A stretch of 64,000 bases of DNA from Branchipolynoe longqiensis (GCA_030323885.1 CM059194.1:5664186-5728185); one strand, 5' to 3'; shown: positions 51,182-62,585, counted from the first letter of the stretch. The notes: a model not told the origin generated them from the letters alone. Program-made: numbers and translations.

Positions 51182-51739
51182 ATATATACTAGTTATGTGG
51201 GGGCTGATGGTCTTTGTGACCATTGTGACCCATGTTCTTCAGATATAAGCATCAAATCACTGGAACATTCACTAGCATCCCTAAGCACAGACAACTTTGC
51301 GTTGAGGGTGGTTTTAGTTGGAGGGGGGCAGGGGTTGTAAACATTGCAGAAAAAGACATCAAATCATTAATACACCAACCTTGAGTACACAGGCCCTCTT
51401 CGCCCTTCCAGCATCAAGTGTCATATATCCTCCAGGGTGGGAATCAAAGTGCCTGGCTTTGTTGTGATGGTGGTGCGTGTTATTTAATTAACGCACACGC
51501 ACACGTGTATCGAGCCTGCTTGTCCTGCCTTTGTACCGGTCCTGCTGTGCAAATTGTAAACCTTTCCAGCCAACCCTCGCCGACCTCAAGGTCACTCCGG
51601 TTCCAGACCCGCAATGTAGGAAAAGCTCACAAGGTCACAAGGTCAAGGCTGTCTGGTGGAAGTCGTGACAGCGGCAGTTACCGAAACCAGCAATGATTCC
51701 TGTCCGATACTTCGGGTAAATTACCCGCTAATTGAGCAC
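51182..51739. other. No gene recognised
   Basis: Unassigned; a 92-codon frame at 51,418-51,696 has no recognisable motifs and no splice context. Confidence 0.35.
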
Positions 51740-52490
51740 TCTGTCCTGATTGTACTGATTATGGGTATTGATTATCCTGTAATTAGGATCCCTTCCCGAC
51801 AGTTCTGGGCAGGTACCTCCTAGATGAGCACTGTTTCCTGATTATCCTGATCATAGGCATGGAATATCCTGTAATTGGGACTCTCTGCTAGTTGTGAGTC
51901 ATGTTGGTTTTAATTATCCTGTAATTAGGGGTCTGTCCTGATTGTCAGATGTGTGGGTATTGATTATCCTGTAACTGGGACTCTCTGCTGATTGAATATC
52001 ATGTTGCTTTTAATTATCCTGTAATTTGGTTTCTATATTGATTGTCAGTGTGGGTATTGATTATCCTGTAAATAGGATTCACTGCTGGTTATAAGTCATG
52101 TCGGGGTTGATTATCCTGTAATTATGCTTGTATCCTGATTGCTAGACATGTTGTTGTTGATTATCCTGAAATTAGGATGCTGTCTTGGTTGTAACTGTAA
52201 GTCATGGTCATTTTAACTATCCTGTAATTACGGTTCTATCCTAATTGTCAGACGTGTATGTATTGATTATCCTGTAATGAGCACGTCATCCTGGTTGTAA
52301 GTCCTATTGGTTTTAATTATCCTGTAATGAGGATGCTTTGCTGGTTGCCATATGGGTGTTAACTATCCTGAAATTATACTTCTATCCTCATTGTCAGACG
52401 TGTGGGTATTGATTATCCTGTTATGAGGATCCTTCCCCATGTCAGACATGTGAGTATTAATTATCCTGTATTAAGGACACTTCCGACAGA
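51740..52490. repeat. Degenerate array of TTGATTATCCTGTAATTAGG
   Basis: About 13 copies of TTATCCTGTAATTAGG spaced 50-65 bp, with GTCAGACGTGTGGGTAT between. Old and uneven, unlike the 45 bp array at 29 kb. Confidence 0.85.
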
Positions 52491-52558
52491 CCTCCGAGAT
52501 ATCTATAGGGGAACACTATTTTTATCATTCAAAGCACTGTCGCGCCTGCACCAACAAG

Positions 52559-52752
52559 TACAGTGGAACCCCACTCACCACCCCAGTTATTCGAACCCTT
52601 TTGAGGAGGATCTACACAAGCAATTCCCGCATTGCTAGCTGGCCGTAATACTCGTATGTAGCAAAGAGTATTTGACCACTGGCCCAATGTGGTCGTGATT
52701 AGAAGTTGTCTGCTATATCGGGTTGACCACAAGGTGGGGACTGCACTGTGTA
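52559..52752. mobile_element. Possible mariner-like MITE
   Basis: TACAGTGGAACCCCACTCAC on the left and AAGGTGGGGACTGCACTGTG on the right are loosely inverted. Decayed; assignment is tentative. Confidence 0.4.
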
Positions 52753-53077
52753 GATATGATCACAACTAATGACCGCATAACCCGGGTGGTCGCAATGATC
52801 GATTGAAGTGTATAGGATTGAATCTAACAATAATTGCCTCAAGTACGCGTTGGTCTCTATATTGGGTAAGTGGCTTGTGGGGTTGCATTGTACATGTCAC
52901 ATGAGATGTGAGGTTGTCGAGCTAATTACTCGCTTCCTCTTAGTTCTTTCTTCTTCTCTTTTCTCTTTTCTTGTTTCCTTTCCTTACACTGTCAGGCTAA
53001 GGACTCTACTCTTCAGACATACCAAGGTGCTGACAGCGTCTGTACCTGTCCACGTCTTTGTCTGCGTCCACAATCCA
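52753..53077. other. No gene recognised
   Basis: Unassigned; TTTCTTCTTCTCTTTTCTC pyrimidine run at about 52,947-52,970. Confidence 0.35.
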
Positions 53078-53544
53078 GGGCCGTGTTCGATTATGAGGCT
53101 CCGGATCATTCAGATCATCCGAGTCGTCAGAATGTCAAATAGAACACCCCGAGGTGAACCTAAGAATACAAGGGCCGTGTGCAAACTGATCCGACTCCAA
53201 TGACCCAGGTGTTGGCTGGGGGCATCAGGAGCATGTGTGCGGGTACGTGTAGTAGGAGCCTGTACTACAAAGCTACTTTTTGTTTGGTCTTTTATTTTTA
53301 TGTAAAAGACCATCCAGATTAAAATGGACATATAACAAAACTATGCATTCATAGAATACTTTAATTCCTATCTTGCTGTGGTTATATTGGTTATTAAAAA
53401 AATAATTTTTAAAAAAGGTTGTATTAACCCACCATTTTTTCCCGACTCAAACACATTCGTTTATGCAACCCGAGGTTGTAGGATCTGCGCATGCGCAAAA
53501 AAAAGTGGTTCGGATGATCCGAGGTTTTTAATCGATTACGGCCC
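53078..53544. mobile_element. Foldback element FB9, relative of FB8
   Basis: TIRs GGGCCGTGTTCGATTA and, from the right, GGGCCGTAATCGATTA. Inside: CGGATCATTCAGATCATCCG and CGGATGATCCGAGG hairpins, GTTTATGCAACCCGAGGTTG, and a perfect TGCGCATGCGCA at 53,486-53,497. Colinear with FB8 in reverse. Confidence 0.82.
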
Positions 53545-53649
53545 AGGTGAGCAATGCTACCCAAGATGCAGTGCGAGGGTAGCCGGAACCGGAAGTCTGG
53601 CTGCACTGTAAGGAACTCTAATTCTAATTGCAATCAACAGTAGGTGTGT

Positions 53650-54600
53650 TAAGATTAATAAGTATGCCGTTTACAGGTCCATCCTATAGTCTCCATATGT
53701 GAGTGTGTGATGAGATCTGCGGTAGAAACTCCAAAGTGATTAATAAGTATGCCGTTTACAAGTGCATCCTATAGTCTCCATCTATGAGTGTGTGACGAGA
53801 TCTGCAGTAGAAAGTCCACAGTGTTTAATAAGTATACCATTTACAGGTAAATCCTATAGTCTCCATCTGTGAGTGTGTGACACGATCTGCAGTAGAAAGT
53901 CCACAGTGTTTAATAAGTATGCCGTTTACAGGTAAATCCTATAGTCTCCGTCTGTGAGTGTGTGACAAGATCTGCGGTAGAAACTCCACAGTGATTAATA
54001 AGTATGCTATTTACAAGCGCATCCTATAGTCTCCGTCTGTGAGTGTGTGACACGATCTGCGGTAGAAACTCCACAGTGATTAATAAGTATGCTGTTTACA
54101 AGCGCATCCTATAGTCTCCGTCTGTGAGTGTGTGACACGATCTGCGGTAGAAACTCCACAGTGATTAATAAGTATGCTGTTTACAAGCGCATCCTATAGT
54201 CTCCGTCTGTGAGTGTGTGACACGATCTGCGGTAGAAACTCCACAGTGATTAATAAGTATGCCGTTTACAGGTGCATCCTACAGTCTCCGTATGCGAGTG
54301 TGTGACACGATCTGCGGTAGAAACTCCACAGTGATTAATAAGTATACCATTTAGAGGTGCATCTTATAGTCTCCGTCTGCGAGTGTGTGACGAGATCTGC
54401 GGTAACAAATCCACAGTCAATAACAACAACAGACCACTTATAGACTCCTCTGATAAAGTGATAGTCTCAGTCTGCCTGCGCTGACAAGATCTGCGGTAAC
54501 AACTCCTCAGTGAATGGTAAAGTACGCTGCTCACATTCCCCTCCGATAGCCTCGACCCGCCAGCGCGAGACCAGATCTGCGGTAACCACTGACTGCTGTG
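53650..54600. repeat. 85 bp minisatellite (9 good copies, then decayed ones)
   Basis: Unit GTGATTAATAAGTATGCCGT, TTACAGGTGCATCC, TATAGTCTCCGTCTGTGAGT, GTGTGACACGATCTGCGG and TAGAAACTCCACA. Period 85 checked at 53,736, 53,821 and 53,906. After 54,400 units become irregular and diverge. Confidence 0.95.
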
Positions 54601-54659
54601 TGTAAATGGGCGCACACAGTCCATGTGTGGAGATAGCTCCTCGCTCGATGCTTCGTCGC

Positions 54660-54800
54660 ATGACCGTTGTGCAACTCTATATCTCTCTATCTCTCTGTGC
54701 AACACTCTATCTATCTGTGCAACACTCTATCTCTCTCTATGTATACCACACTCTGTCCCTCTCCATACCACACTCTCTCTCTCTCTCTGTCTCTGCTCTC
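54660..54800. repeat. CTCTCTATCTCTGTGCAACA short array
   Basis: Three CTGTGCAACACTCTAT units, two CATACCACACTCT units and a CT run. Confidence 0.8.
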
Positions 54801-54974
54801 CACACTGCGCCTCGACCACCAAGCCGCCACTGCCTCGCCGGGCCCCGGATAAGCCAGCAGACGACAGCGGGTATGAATACTGGACGCTGATTGGCTGCGG
54901 GAGGCGTCTCCGGTTACGCTTTCTCTGTCTGGGTTTGCCGCCTTTCTCTCTGCCAGCAGCCTGAGCATGTGGTT

Positions 54975-56170
54975 CCCACACATCACACACCACATACACT
55001 GAACACTCCATACACCACACACACTGAACACACCATATATCACACACACCACATGCCACACACAACACACACAACACACTCACATACCACAAACTCACAC
55101 ACCACACTCACATACCACACACTCACATACCACACACTCACACATACCACACTCACACATACCACACACTCACACACACCACACACTCACATGCCAAACA
55201 CTACCTCACACACCACAAACTCACATGGACAACACACTGACATACCATACACACACCACACTCACACACCACACACTCACACACCACACACTACACACAC
55301 CACACACTCATATACCACAAACGCACACACACCACACTCACATACCACACATCACACACCACATACACATACCACACACACTGAACACACCATACACCAT
55401 ACACACTGAACATACCAAATACCACACACACCACATGCCACACACTACACACACCACACACTCACATACCAAACACTACCTCCCACACCACACACTCACA
55501 TGCACAACACACTCACATACCACACACTCACACACCACACTCACATACCACACACTCACACACACCACACTCACACACACCACACTCACACATACCACAC
55601 ACTCACAGACACCACACTCACACATACCACACACACATCACATGCCACACACTATACACACACTGACATACCAAGCACTACCTGACACACCACACACTCA
55701 CATACACCACACTCACATACCACACACTCACATACCACACACCACACACTCACATACCAAACACTACCTCACACACCACACACTCACATGCACAATACAC
55801 TCACATACCACACACCCACACATACCACACTCACATACCACACACTCACAGACACCACACTCACACATACCACACACTCACACACACCACACACTCACAT
55901 GCCAAACACTACCACACATACCACACACTCACATACCATACAGTCACACATACCACACAGACCACACACTCACCCACACCACACACTATCATGCACACCA
56001 TACACTCACATGCCACACAAACACACGCCCCATGCACTCATACACCACACACCACACACTACCACATGCACTACAAACTCACACATACCACACACTACCA
56101 CACACTCACAGTAGACTACTCACACATACCACACTGTCACACACACCACAAACCACACACACTGAGCACT
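54975..56170. repeat. CACACCACACACTCACATAC array, 1.2 kb
   Basis: Words ACCACACACTCAC, ATACCACAC, CACTGAACACACC and CACATGCCACAC in several sub-blocks; a block of about 350 bp seems to recur (CATGCCACACAC at 55,053 and 55,433; CATGCACAACACAC at 55,499). The long T/H-rich ORFs are artefacts. Confidence 0.93.
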
Positions 56171-56204
56171 GTAACGAATCCCACCCTTGTTATCTGTACC
56201 ACCA

Positions 56205-56375
56205 CAGAGGTAGAGAGGCAGAAAGAGTTGGGAAGAAAGAGTGAGAGAAAGAGAGAACGAAAGTTGAGAGAGAAAGAGAGAAAAGGGAAGAAAGGGAGAG
56301 TGAGAGAAAGAAAAATAACGGCAAAAAAGGGGACGAGAGAAAGAGAGGGGAAGAGGGCGAGATAGAGAATACACA
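56205..56375. repeat. GAGAGAAAGA polypurine tract
   Basis: A/G-rich on plus (AAGAGAGAACG, GAAAGGGAGAG) of about 170 bp. Confidence 0.85.
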
Positions 56376-56564
56376 AGAGATCAGGATGGATAAACTCAGA
56401 CAGGGACAGAGTAGTCTGCTTCCTGTCCTGTGAATAGCAGATAGAGCTATTGTTTCACTGTAGTGCACGTTTGATTGATTATAATTTACATCATATCACA
56501 CATACAAAGCCTGCCAGCCCCCCACATCACTATATCCCCTCGCGCTGCCACAAGCATGCGCACA

Positions 56565-57000
56565 CTGCTTCCCGCTCCGTGAGTCCTCCCCACACACTGC
56601 CCCGCTCTGTGAGTCCTCCTCTCACACTGCCCTGCTCTGTGAGTCATCCCCTCACACTGCCCCACTCTGTGAGTCCTCCCCTCACACTGCCCTGCTCTGT
56701 GAGTCCTCCCCAAACACTGCCCTGCTCCGTGAGTCCTCCCCTCACACTGCTCCCCACTCTGTGAGTCCTCCCCTCACACTGCCCAGCTCTGTGAGTCCTC
56801 CCCAAACACTGCTCCCCGCTCTGTGAGTCCTCCCAACACACTGCCCCGCTCTGTGAGTCCTCTCCTCACACTGCCCCGCTCTGTGAGTCCTTCCAACACA
56901 CTGCCCCGTTCTGTGAGTCCTCCCCTTACACTGCCTCACTCTGTCAGTCCTCCCCACACACTGCCCTGCTCTGTGAATCCTCCCCACACACTGCCGCCTA
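56565..57000. repeat. 30 bp minisatellite (about 14 copies)
   Basis: Unit CTCTGTGAGTCCTCCCCTCA plus CACTGCCCCG. Period 30 keeps frames open on both strands (GRTHRAGQCV-type on minus), so these ORFs are not genes. Confidence 0.94.
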
Positions 57001-57104
57001 CTCAGTAAGTGAACGCGCGCTCCCCACACTGCCCCGCTCGATGCTGCTGTAGGCTTAATCAATGTTCGCCTCCCACCACGTCAGGGAGGGGGGCGTGGCC
57101 AGGT

Positions 57105-57668
57105 GGACTCTACTCTCACACACACAGACACACGGACACACAGACATAGACACAGACACAGACAGACACACGGACCGACGGACACACAGTCACACGGAAC
57201 GACGGACCCCCAAACACACGGACCAACGGACACCCAAACACACGGACCGACGGACACACAGACACACAGACACACAGACACACATACAAACAGACACACA
57301 GACACACGGACACACAGACACACGGGCACACAGACACAGACACTGCAACCGACGGATACACATACACACAAAGACACACAGACATACGGACATACAAAAA
57401 ACGGACCGACGGACACAGTCACACACAGACACACGGACAGACGGACACACAGACGCACAGACCAACGGACACACAAACACACGGACACAAGGACAGACGG
57501 ACGCACAGACACACTGAGAGACGGACACATAGACACACGGACACACAGATACACAAACACACGGACCCGCGGACACACAGTCATACACAGACACACAGAC
57601 ACACGGACAGACGGACACACAGACACACACACGGACCCACAGACACACAGACACACGGACAGTTTCAC
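57105..57668. repeat. ACACACAGACACACGGACAG array
   Basis: 4-8 bp words ACACAGAC, ACACGGAC and AGACGG for 560 bp; cysteine/valine-rich minus-strand ORFs over 300 codons are compositional. Confidence 0.94.
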
Positions 57669-57754
57669 GGCCAACTGTCGGAAGGAAGGCAAGTGGTTGT
57701 GTGTCGTCTGCTGCAAGTACGCCACGCCAATACGCACACTTCCGGTGTGAGAGT

Positions 57755-58140
57755 TGAGGTGGGAGAGTGGGTGGGAAGGAGGGATGCAGGGAGGAAGGAA
57801 TGGTTGGAATGTGGGAGGGAGGGAGGGAGGAATGGTTGGAGTGTGGGAGGGAGGCAGGGGGAGGGAGGCAGGGAGGGCTGTGGAAGCAGAAGGAGAGAAG
57901 GGGGAAGGATTGGGAAGGTGGGTGGGAAGGTGGGTGAGAGTGAGAGGGTGGGAGGGTAAGAGTATGGGTGGGAGGGTGGGAGCGTAGGGTATCATGGGAG
58001 GAGCAGGAGAGGGAGGCAAGCAGGCAGAGGCAGCGACGGAAAGGAGGGAGGGTAGGTTGGGAGGAAGCGAAAAGGAGGGACAGAGGGAGGGATATGGAGG
58101 GCAGGTGTGTGGGGAGGGGGAGGAGGGGGGAGACTCCAGG
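57755..58140. repeat. GGGAGGGAGG polypurine-rich tract
   Basis: GGAGGGAGG, GGTGGGAAGG and GTGTGGGAGGGAGG words over about 380 bp. The sequence 57,824-57,860 partly duplicates 57,795-57,823. Confidence 0.88.
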
Positions 58141-58240
58141 AGCTACAGCACCAACACCACAATCACCCACTAGAGGAAGCAGGCGGCGAGCAGGCGGCGG
58201 GCAGGCGGGGGGCAGGCCGTGCTCCATGGTGGGAGGGTGC

Positions 58241-58531
58241 TTAAGGCCGGGTATCCATAGACTGTTCCCTTGTGGCATGTTCCCTTTTCCATGTTCGCTT
58301 GTGACCTTGTGAGGCGCCACACAGACAATGAGCATGTTCATTCTCTATGTTCCTGGTCAGTACGTCACATGTGCCTGCACATGGCCATACGGTCCCTGGG
58401 TCCGACCTATTGGGAACGGCCACTAAGCAAAACCCAGGTTCATTGTCTGTGTGGTACCTCAGAAGGTCACAAGCGAACACGGAAGAAGGGAACATGCCAC
58501 AAGGGACCAGTCTATGGATACACGGCCTAAC
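58241..58531. mobile_element. Foldback element FB10, near-complete palindrome
   Basis: Flanks TTAA and CTAA. TIR start GGCCGGGTATCCATAGACTG; the right arm complement reads GGCCGTGTATCCATAGACTG. The arms stay paired through TCCCTTGTGGCATGTTCCC, TTCGCTTGTGACCTT and ACACAGACAATGA, about 100 bp each side, leaving a loop of about 70 bp. Frames inside are shadows of the palindrome. Confidence 0.9.
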
Positions 58532-58734
58532 GGACAGCCATCGGTAGCGAACACCCTTCTCAGGGGCAGCGTTGGGTACTGGCGGTCACCTGGTGGCGCC
58601 ACCGTGCTGCTGGGCGCTGTGAATGCCGTCAGGTGGCGCTGGACGTTTCAGATTCAAAGCCAGGTGGGGAGGAGTGAGTCGGGGGTGGGAGGGGGAGGGG
58701 GGAAGTCTCAGCACCTGGCACGCATCCCATAATC
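58532..58734. other. No gene; cluster of GGTGGCGC words
   Basis: Holds the palindrome GGTGGCGCCACC at 58,592-58,603 and CAGGTGGCGCTGG at about 58,629, plus a G-rich patch at 58,680-58,703. Confidence 0.5.
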
Positions 58735-59765
58735 ACCACGCTCCAACTCCTCAACCTCTTCCTGCACTTCCTCCTCTTCCACCACCTCCTTATCTACCTC
58801 TTCCACCACATTTTCATCGTCCATCTCTTCCACCACCTCTTCATATTCCACCTCTTCCTGCACCTCCTCATTTGCAATCTCTTCCACCACCTCCTCATTT
58901 ACCTCTGCCACCACATCTTCATCTTCCACCTCTTCATCTTCCAGCTCTTCCACAATCTCCTCATCTTCCACCTCTTCCACCACCTCTTCATCTTCCACCT
59001 CGCCCACAACCTCCTCATCTACCACCTCTTCCACCTACTCATCTTCCACCTCTTCCATCACCTCTTCATCTTCCACCTCCTCATCTTCCACCTCTTCCAC
59101 CACCTCTTCATCTTCCACCTCTTCCACAATCTCCTCATCTTCCACCTCTTCCACCACCTCTTCATCTTCCACCTCGCCCACAACCTCCTCATCTACTACC
59201 TCTTCCACCACTTCATCTTCCACCTCTTCCCCACCTACTCATCTTCCACCTCTTCCACGACCTCTTCATCTTCCACCTCTTCCACCACCTCTTCATCTTC
59301 CACCTCTTCCACCACCTCCTCATCTTCTACCTCTCCCAGCACCTCCTCATATTCCACCTCTTCCACCACCTCCTCATCTTCCACCTCTTCCACCACCTCC
59401 TCATCTACCACCTCTTCCACCACCTGTTCATCTTCCACCTCTTCCACAACCTCCTCATCTTCCACCTCTTCATCTTCCACCTCTTATGCCACCTCCTCAT
59501 CTTCCACCTCTTCCACCACCTCCTCATTTTCCACCTCTTCCACCACGTCCTCCTCTTCCACCTCTTCCACCACCTCTTCATCTTCCACCTCTTCCACCAC
59601 CTCCTCATCCACCATCTCTTCCACCACTTCCTCGTCTTCCACCTCTTCCACCACCTCCTCATCCACCACCTCTTCCACCATCTCCTCACCTTCAACTTCT
59701 TCTACCACCTCTTCATCTACAACCTCCTCCACCACCTCCTCATCTTCCACCTCTTCCATCACCTC
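58735..59765. repeat. 24 bp CATCTTCCACCTCTTCCACC array, 1 kb
   Basis: Unit CTCATCTTCCACCTCTTCCA plus CCAC with multiples-of-three variants. Both strands remain open: plus HLFHHLLIFHLF-type (up to 383 codons), minus acidic EEVEDEEVVEEV-type. No start context, stop-flanked exon or domain, so treated as a repeat. Confidence 0.92.
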
Positions 59766-59767
59766 CT

Positions 59768-61074
59768 TGGATAGTCCGATGGTTTTGAGTTTCTCTCATT
59801 TTCTGAGATAACCATATTAGGTTGTTCATTATAATCTACCTTACTTTAGTTTGAAGTAACTTATTTTAAATCACTAACTTTTGAGATATTTGAAATGGAA
59901 ACATGCTAAATAAATGTTGGCAAACTTGCCAAAAGTCTAACACCATAGGCTTCTGCAGCAACAGGTTTTATTAATTGACTCAGTATCCCCTTATATGTGA
60001 CAACAAATGTTTAATAAGTGCACCAGCATCTAAGTTAGATATGTAGAATCAAATTGGGGGACCTCCGACTTTTTAGTTCAAATTCCTGCCGTTCGCGTCG
60101 CCACTGAACTAGTGGGCCTAAACAGCACACTGTAACACTGCAAACTCAATGGCTATGAGCAATCTTCTTACAGAAGAAGTGAAATATCTCTAAAACCACA
60201 CCACCTAGAGACAAACCGCTTGATACACATATAGAAAACATATTCAACGAATAGATTATATTAAATTTATAAGGTTAGGGTTCTGCATTTCTATTAATTT
60301 TGAATAAAATAAACGTTTTGCACTGTGCGTACTGGCAAACTCAATGCATTGTCAATGGCCGTGAGCGATCTTGAATTATATTCATACAGACGAAGTGAAA
60401 TATCTCTAAAATCACACCACCTAGAGACAAACCGCTTGGTAGACATATAGAAAACATATTCAATGAATAGATTATATTAAATTTATAAGGTTACGGTTCT
60501 GCATTTCTATTAACAATTTTGAATAAAATAAACGTTTTGCACTGCGCGTACCAGCAAGCTCAATGCATTGTCAATGGCAATATCTCTAAAACCACACCAC
60601 TTAGAAACAAACCGTTTGGAACACATATAGAAAACATATTCAACGAATAGATTATATTAAATTGATAAGGTTACGGTTCTGTATTTCTATTAATTTTGAA
60701 TAAAATAGACGTTTTGCACTGTGCGTTCCAGCAAACTCAATGCATTGTCAATGGCCGTGAGCAATCTACATACAGAAAAAGTGAAATATCTCTAAAACAC
60801 ACCACCTAGACACAAACCGCTTGGTACACATATAGAAAACATATTCAACGAATAGATTATATTAAATTTATAAGATTAGGGTTCTGCATTTCTAGTAATT
60901 TTGAATAAAATATACGTTTTACACTGCGCGTACCAGCAAACTCAAAGCATTGTCAACGGCAATTTAGGCCCACTAGTACCGACCCACCACCAAGCGTCGG
61001 AAAAATTAACTACGCCACATGTCCCCCATTGTTTTGGTTTTTTAAATGTTATGTATTCATCGGACTATGCAGCT
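59768..61074 (-). mobile_element. TTAA-D element hosting a tandem-repeat TIR element
   Basis: Left GGATAGTCCGATGGTTTTGA through TTAGATATGTAGAATCAAA (60,054); right ATGTATTCATCGGACTATGC and AGC(TTTAA) at 61,029-61,078. Colinear with the intact copy at 39.2 kb (opposite orientation). Confidence 0.83.
60055..61028. mobile_element. TIR element of 974 bp with four internal tandem repeats
   Basis: Ends TGGGGGACCTCCGAC and (complement of right) TGGGGGACATGTGGCG; both arms later reach ACTAGTGGGCCTAAA, so TIRs are about 70 bp with internal divergence. Between them, four units of about 180-217 bp (ACAAACCGCTTGGTACACAT, ATTCAACGAATAGATTATAT, AAATAAACGTTTTGCACTG). Confidence 0.78.
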
Positions 61075-61079
61075 TTAAA

Positions 61080-62000
61080 TTGACTCAGTGTTCAAAATCT
61101 GCTCTGGGCACATCGTTCCTCTTGTCCAGTTGATGAACTATCCTGTGTATGTATACGCACATATATGTAAGTGCAGTGCGTGTATGTGTGTAACTAGAAG
61201 CTTTATATATGGAGCCGAGGCCTGGACAGTGTACAGACAACAGGTGAAAAAGCTACACGACTTCATGATGCGACATCTGCGTTCCATCATGAGGCTAACC
61301 TGGAAGGACAAAGTGACAAATAAGGAAATACTCGAACGGACAGGGCCACCTTCTATGGAAGATCTTCTGATCAAAAATACTCTCCGGTGGACTGGACACC
61401 TCATGAGGATGTCATCAGACAGGCTACCTCTACTCTCAACTGTCTTCTGGTTACAGAAATAGAGGGCGCCCTCGTCTCCGGTTCAAGGGTACCATCAAGA
61501 GAAACCTGAAGCTGAGAGACATTAAGACTGACTCATGGACATCACTCTCACATCATCATCATCATCATCATGCTGTCAGTTGCGATGCAACTAAGACTGC
61601 TTTCATTACTTGACTGCTGCTCTCCATTTAGCTCTCTGCTGTGAGCTCTCACAGCAGAGAGCTAAATGCAGAGCGACAGTCAAGTAATGACCTCTTTGTC
61701 GCATCACGACCGACAGCATGATGATGATAAGCTTTAGACAATGTATACATGTACCATTTAATAAACATACAATTCCAAGGGGACGAGTATTATCTATCAT
61801 CTGCACTGACTTCTCAGGCAAGGAGCCGCATACACAGATAGATGTGGATAAGGTGATTGCATCAAGGAGCCTAGTTAGTTTTATGGTTAGGACACTAGCC
61901 TTGCAATGGTAAGAATTGTGATTTCAAACCCTGCTCTCGGAGCACTGTCCCCTTTGTCTGGGCATTGAACATGCCCTGTGTATGTATGTATGCGTGAATG
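61080..62000 (+). mobile_element. SINE-C unit split by a LINE-M insertion
   Basis: Linker 61,080-61,205 (GATGAACTATCCTGTGTATG, AGTGCAGTGCGTGTATG) and 61,729-62,000 (CATACAATTCCAAGGGGACG, CTGCACTGACTTCTCAGG, box A-like TTTTATGGTTAGGACAC, TGATTTCAAACCCTG, ATGCCCTGTGTATGTATG). Confidence 0.75.
61206..61728 (+). pseudogene. LINE-M, 5'-truncated, with inverted 3' segment
   Basis: YGAEAWTVYRQQVKKLHDFM, RHLRSIMRLTWKDKVTNKEI, LERTGPPSMEDLLIKNTLRW and TGHLMRMSSDRL, then a short deletion after DRLP. Around 61,551 the sequence turns into an inverted LINE-M 3' end ((CAT)n, GCTGTCAGTTGCGATGC) that meets the forward 3' end at the palindrome CTGTGAGCTCTCACAG (61,638-61,653). TSD AAGCTTTA at 61,198-61,205 and 61,729-61,736. 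Confidence 0.87.
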
Positions 62001-62003
62001 CAC

Positions 62004-62318
62004 GTGTTGGTTGGCTAGTTGTTGGAGTTTTACGTCCTGGCAACATCTAAGGTCATATCAGGACGGGTACCGTCTTGTGACAGTGAGCACTCATGGTAGC
62101 TTTATAGTGCTGCCCGACTGGGAGACCAGGCCACCAGTACCATGATCTGATATCCCACTCAGTCACATTATCCTGACACTGAGCCACCCAGTCCTCGCCC
62201 TATCCTAATATTGCCGAGCGCCTGGCTAGAAAGCAACAAGTATCAATTATTAGGTCATTAGTTTGACTCGACCAGGGTTCGAACCCCATGATCTACCAAA
62301 ACGGGAGGCGGACGTACA
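62004..62318 (-). mobile_element. SINE-A (minus)
   Basis: TGTTGGTTGGCTAGTTGTTG, GGACGGGTACCGTCTTGTGA, ATTATCCTGACACTGAGCC and GTTTGACTCGACCAGG; the head end is truncated by about 15 bp compared with 50.5 kb. Inserted in the SINE-C linker. Confidence 0.85.
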
Positions 62319-62528
62319 CGTAAGTTAATTCCTGAAACGTCCAGGTACTATGTTGGTTACCTGTTAGCCTGCAGGCTCCAGTAGCTACGTGACTTCCGGT
62401 GTACGGGTGGCGCCACCTGTTAGCGTGCTTGTGTATGATTCACTGTGTAGATATGTATGTGACGCAGATATCAGTTATCCACTCTCTCAGTGGGAAGTGC
62501 CTGCTTGGCTCAAGTGCATGTTTGTCTA

Positions 62529-62529
62529 C

Positions 62530-62585
<56 letters not shown>

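Noticed and set aside
51418..51696. 92-codon ORF as a gene
   Set aside because: No recognisable motif, composition not protein-like, no splice or promoter context.
53650..54410. CRISPR-like regular array (85 bp period)
   Set aside because: The whole unit is repeated, with no unique spacers, and the context is a eukaryotic minisatellite. The same holds for the 45 bp array at 29 kb and the 13 bp array at 34.4 kb.
57081..58341. ORFs over 300 codons rich in C and V, and in T, D and H
   Set aside because: Shadows of the ACACAGACACACGGAC array and of foldback FB10.
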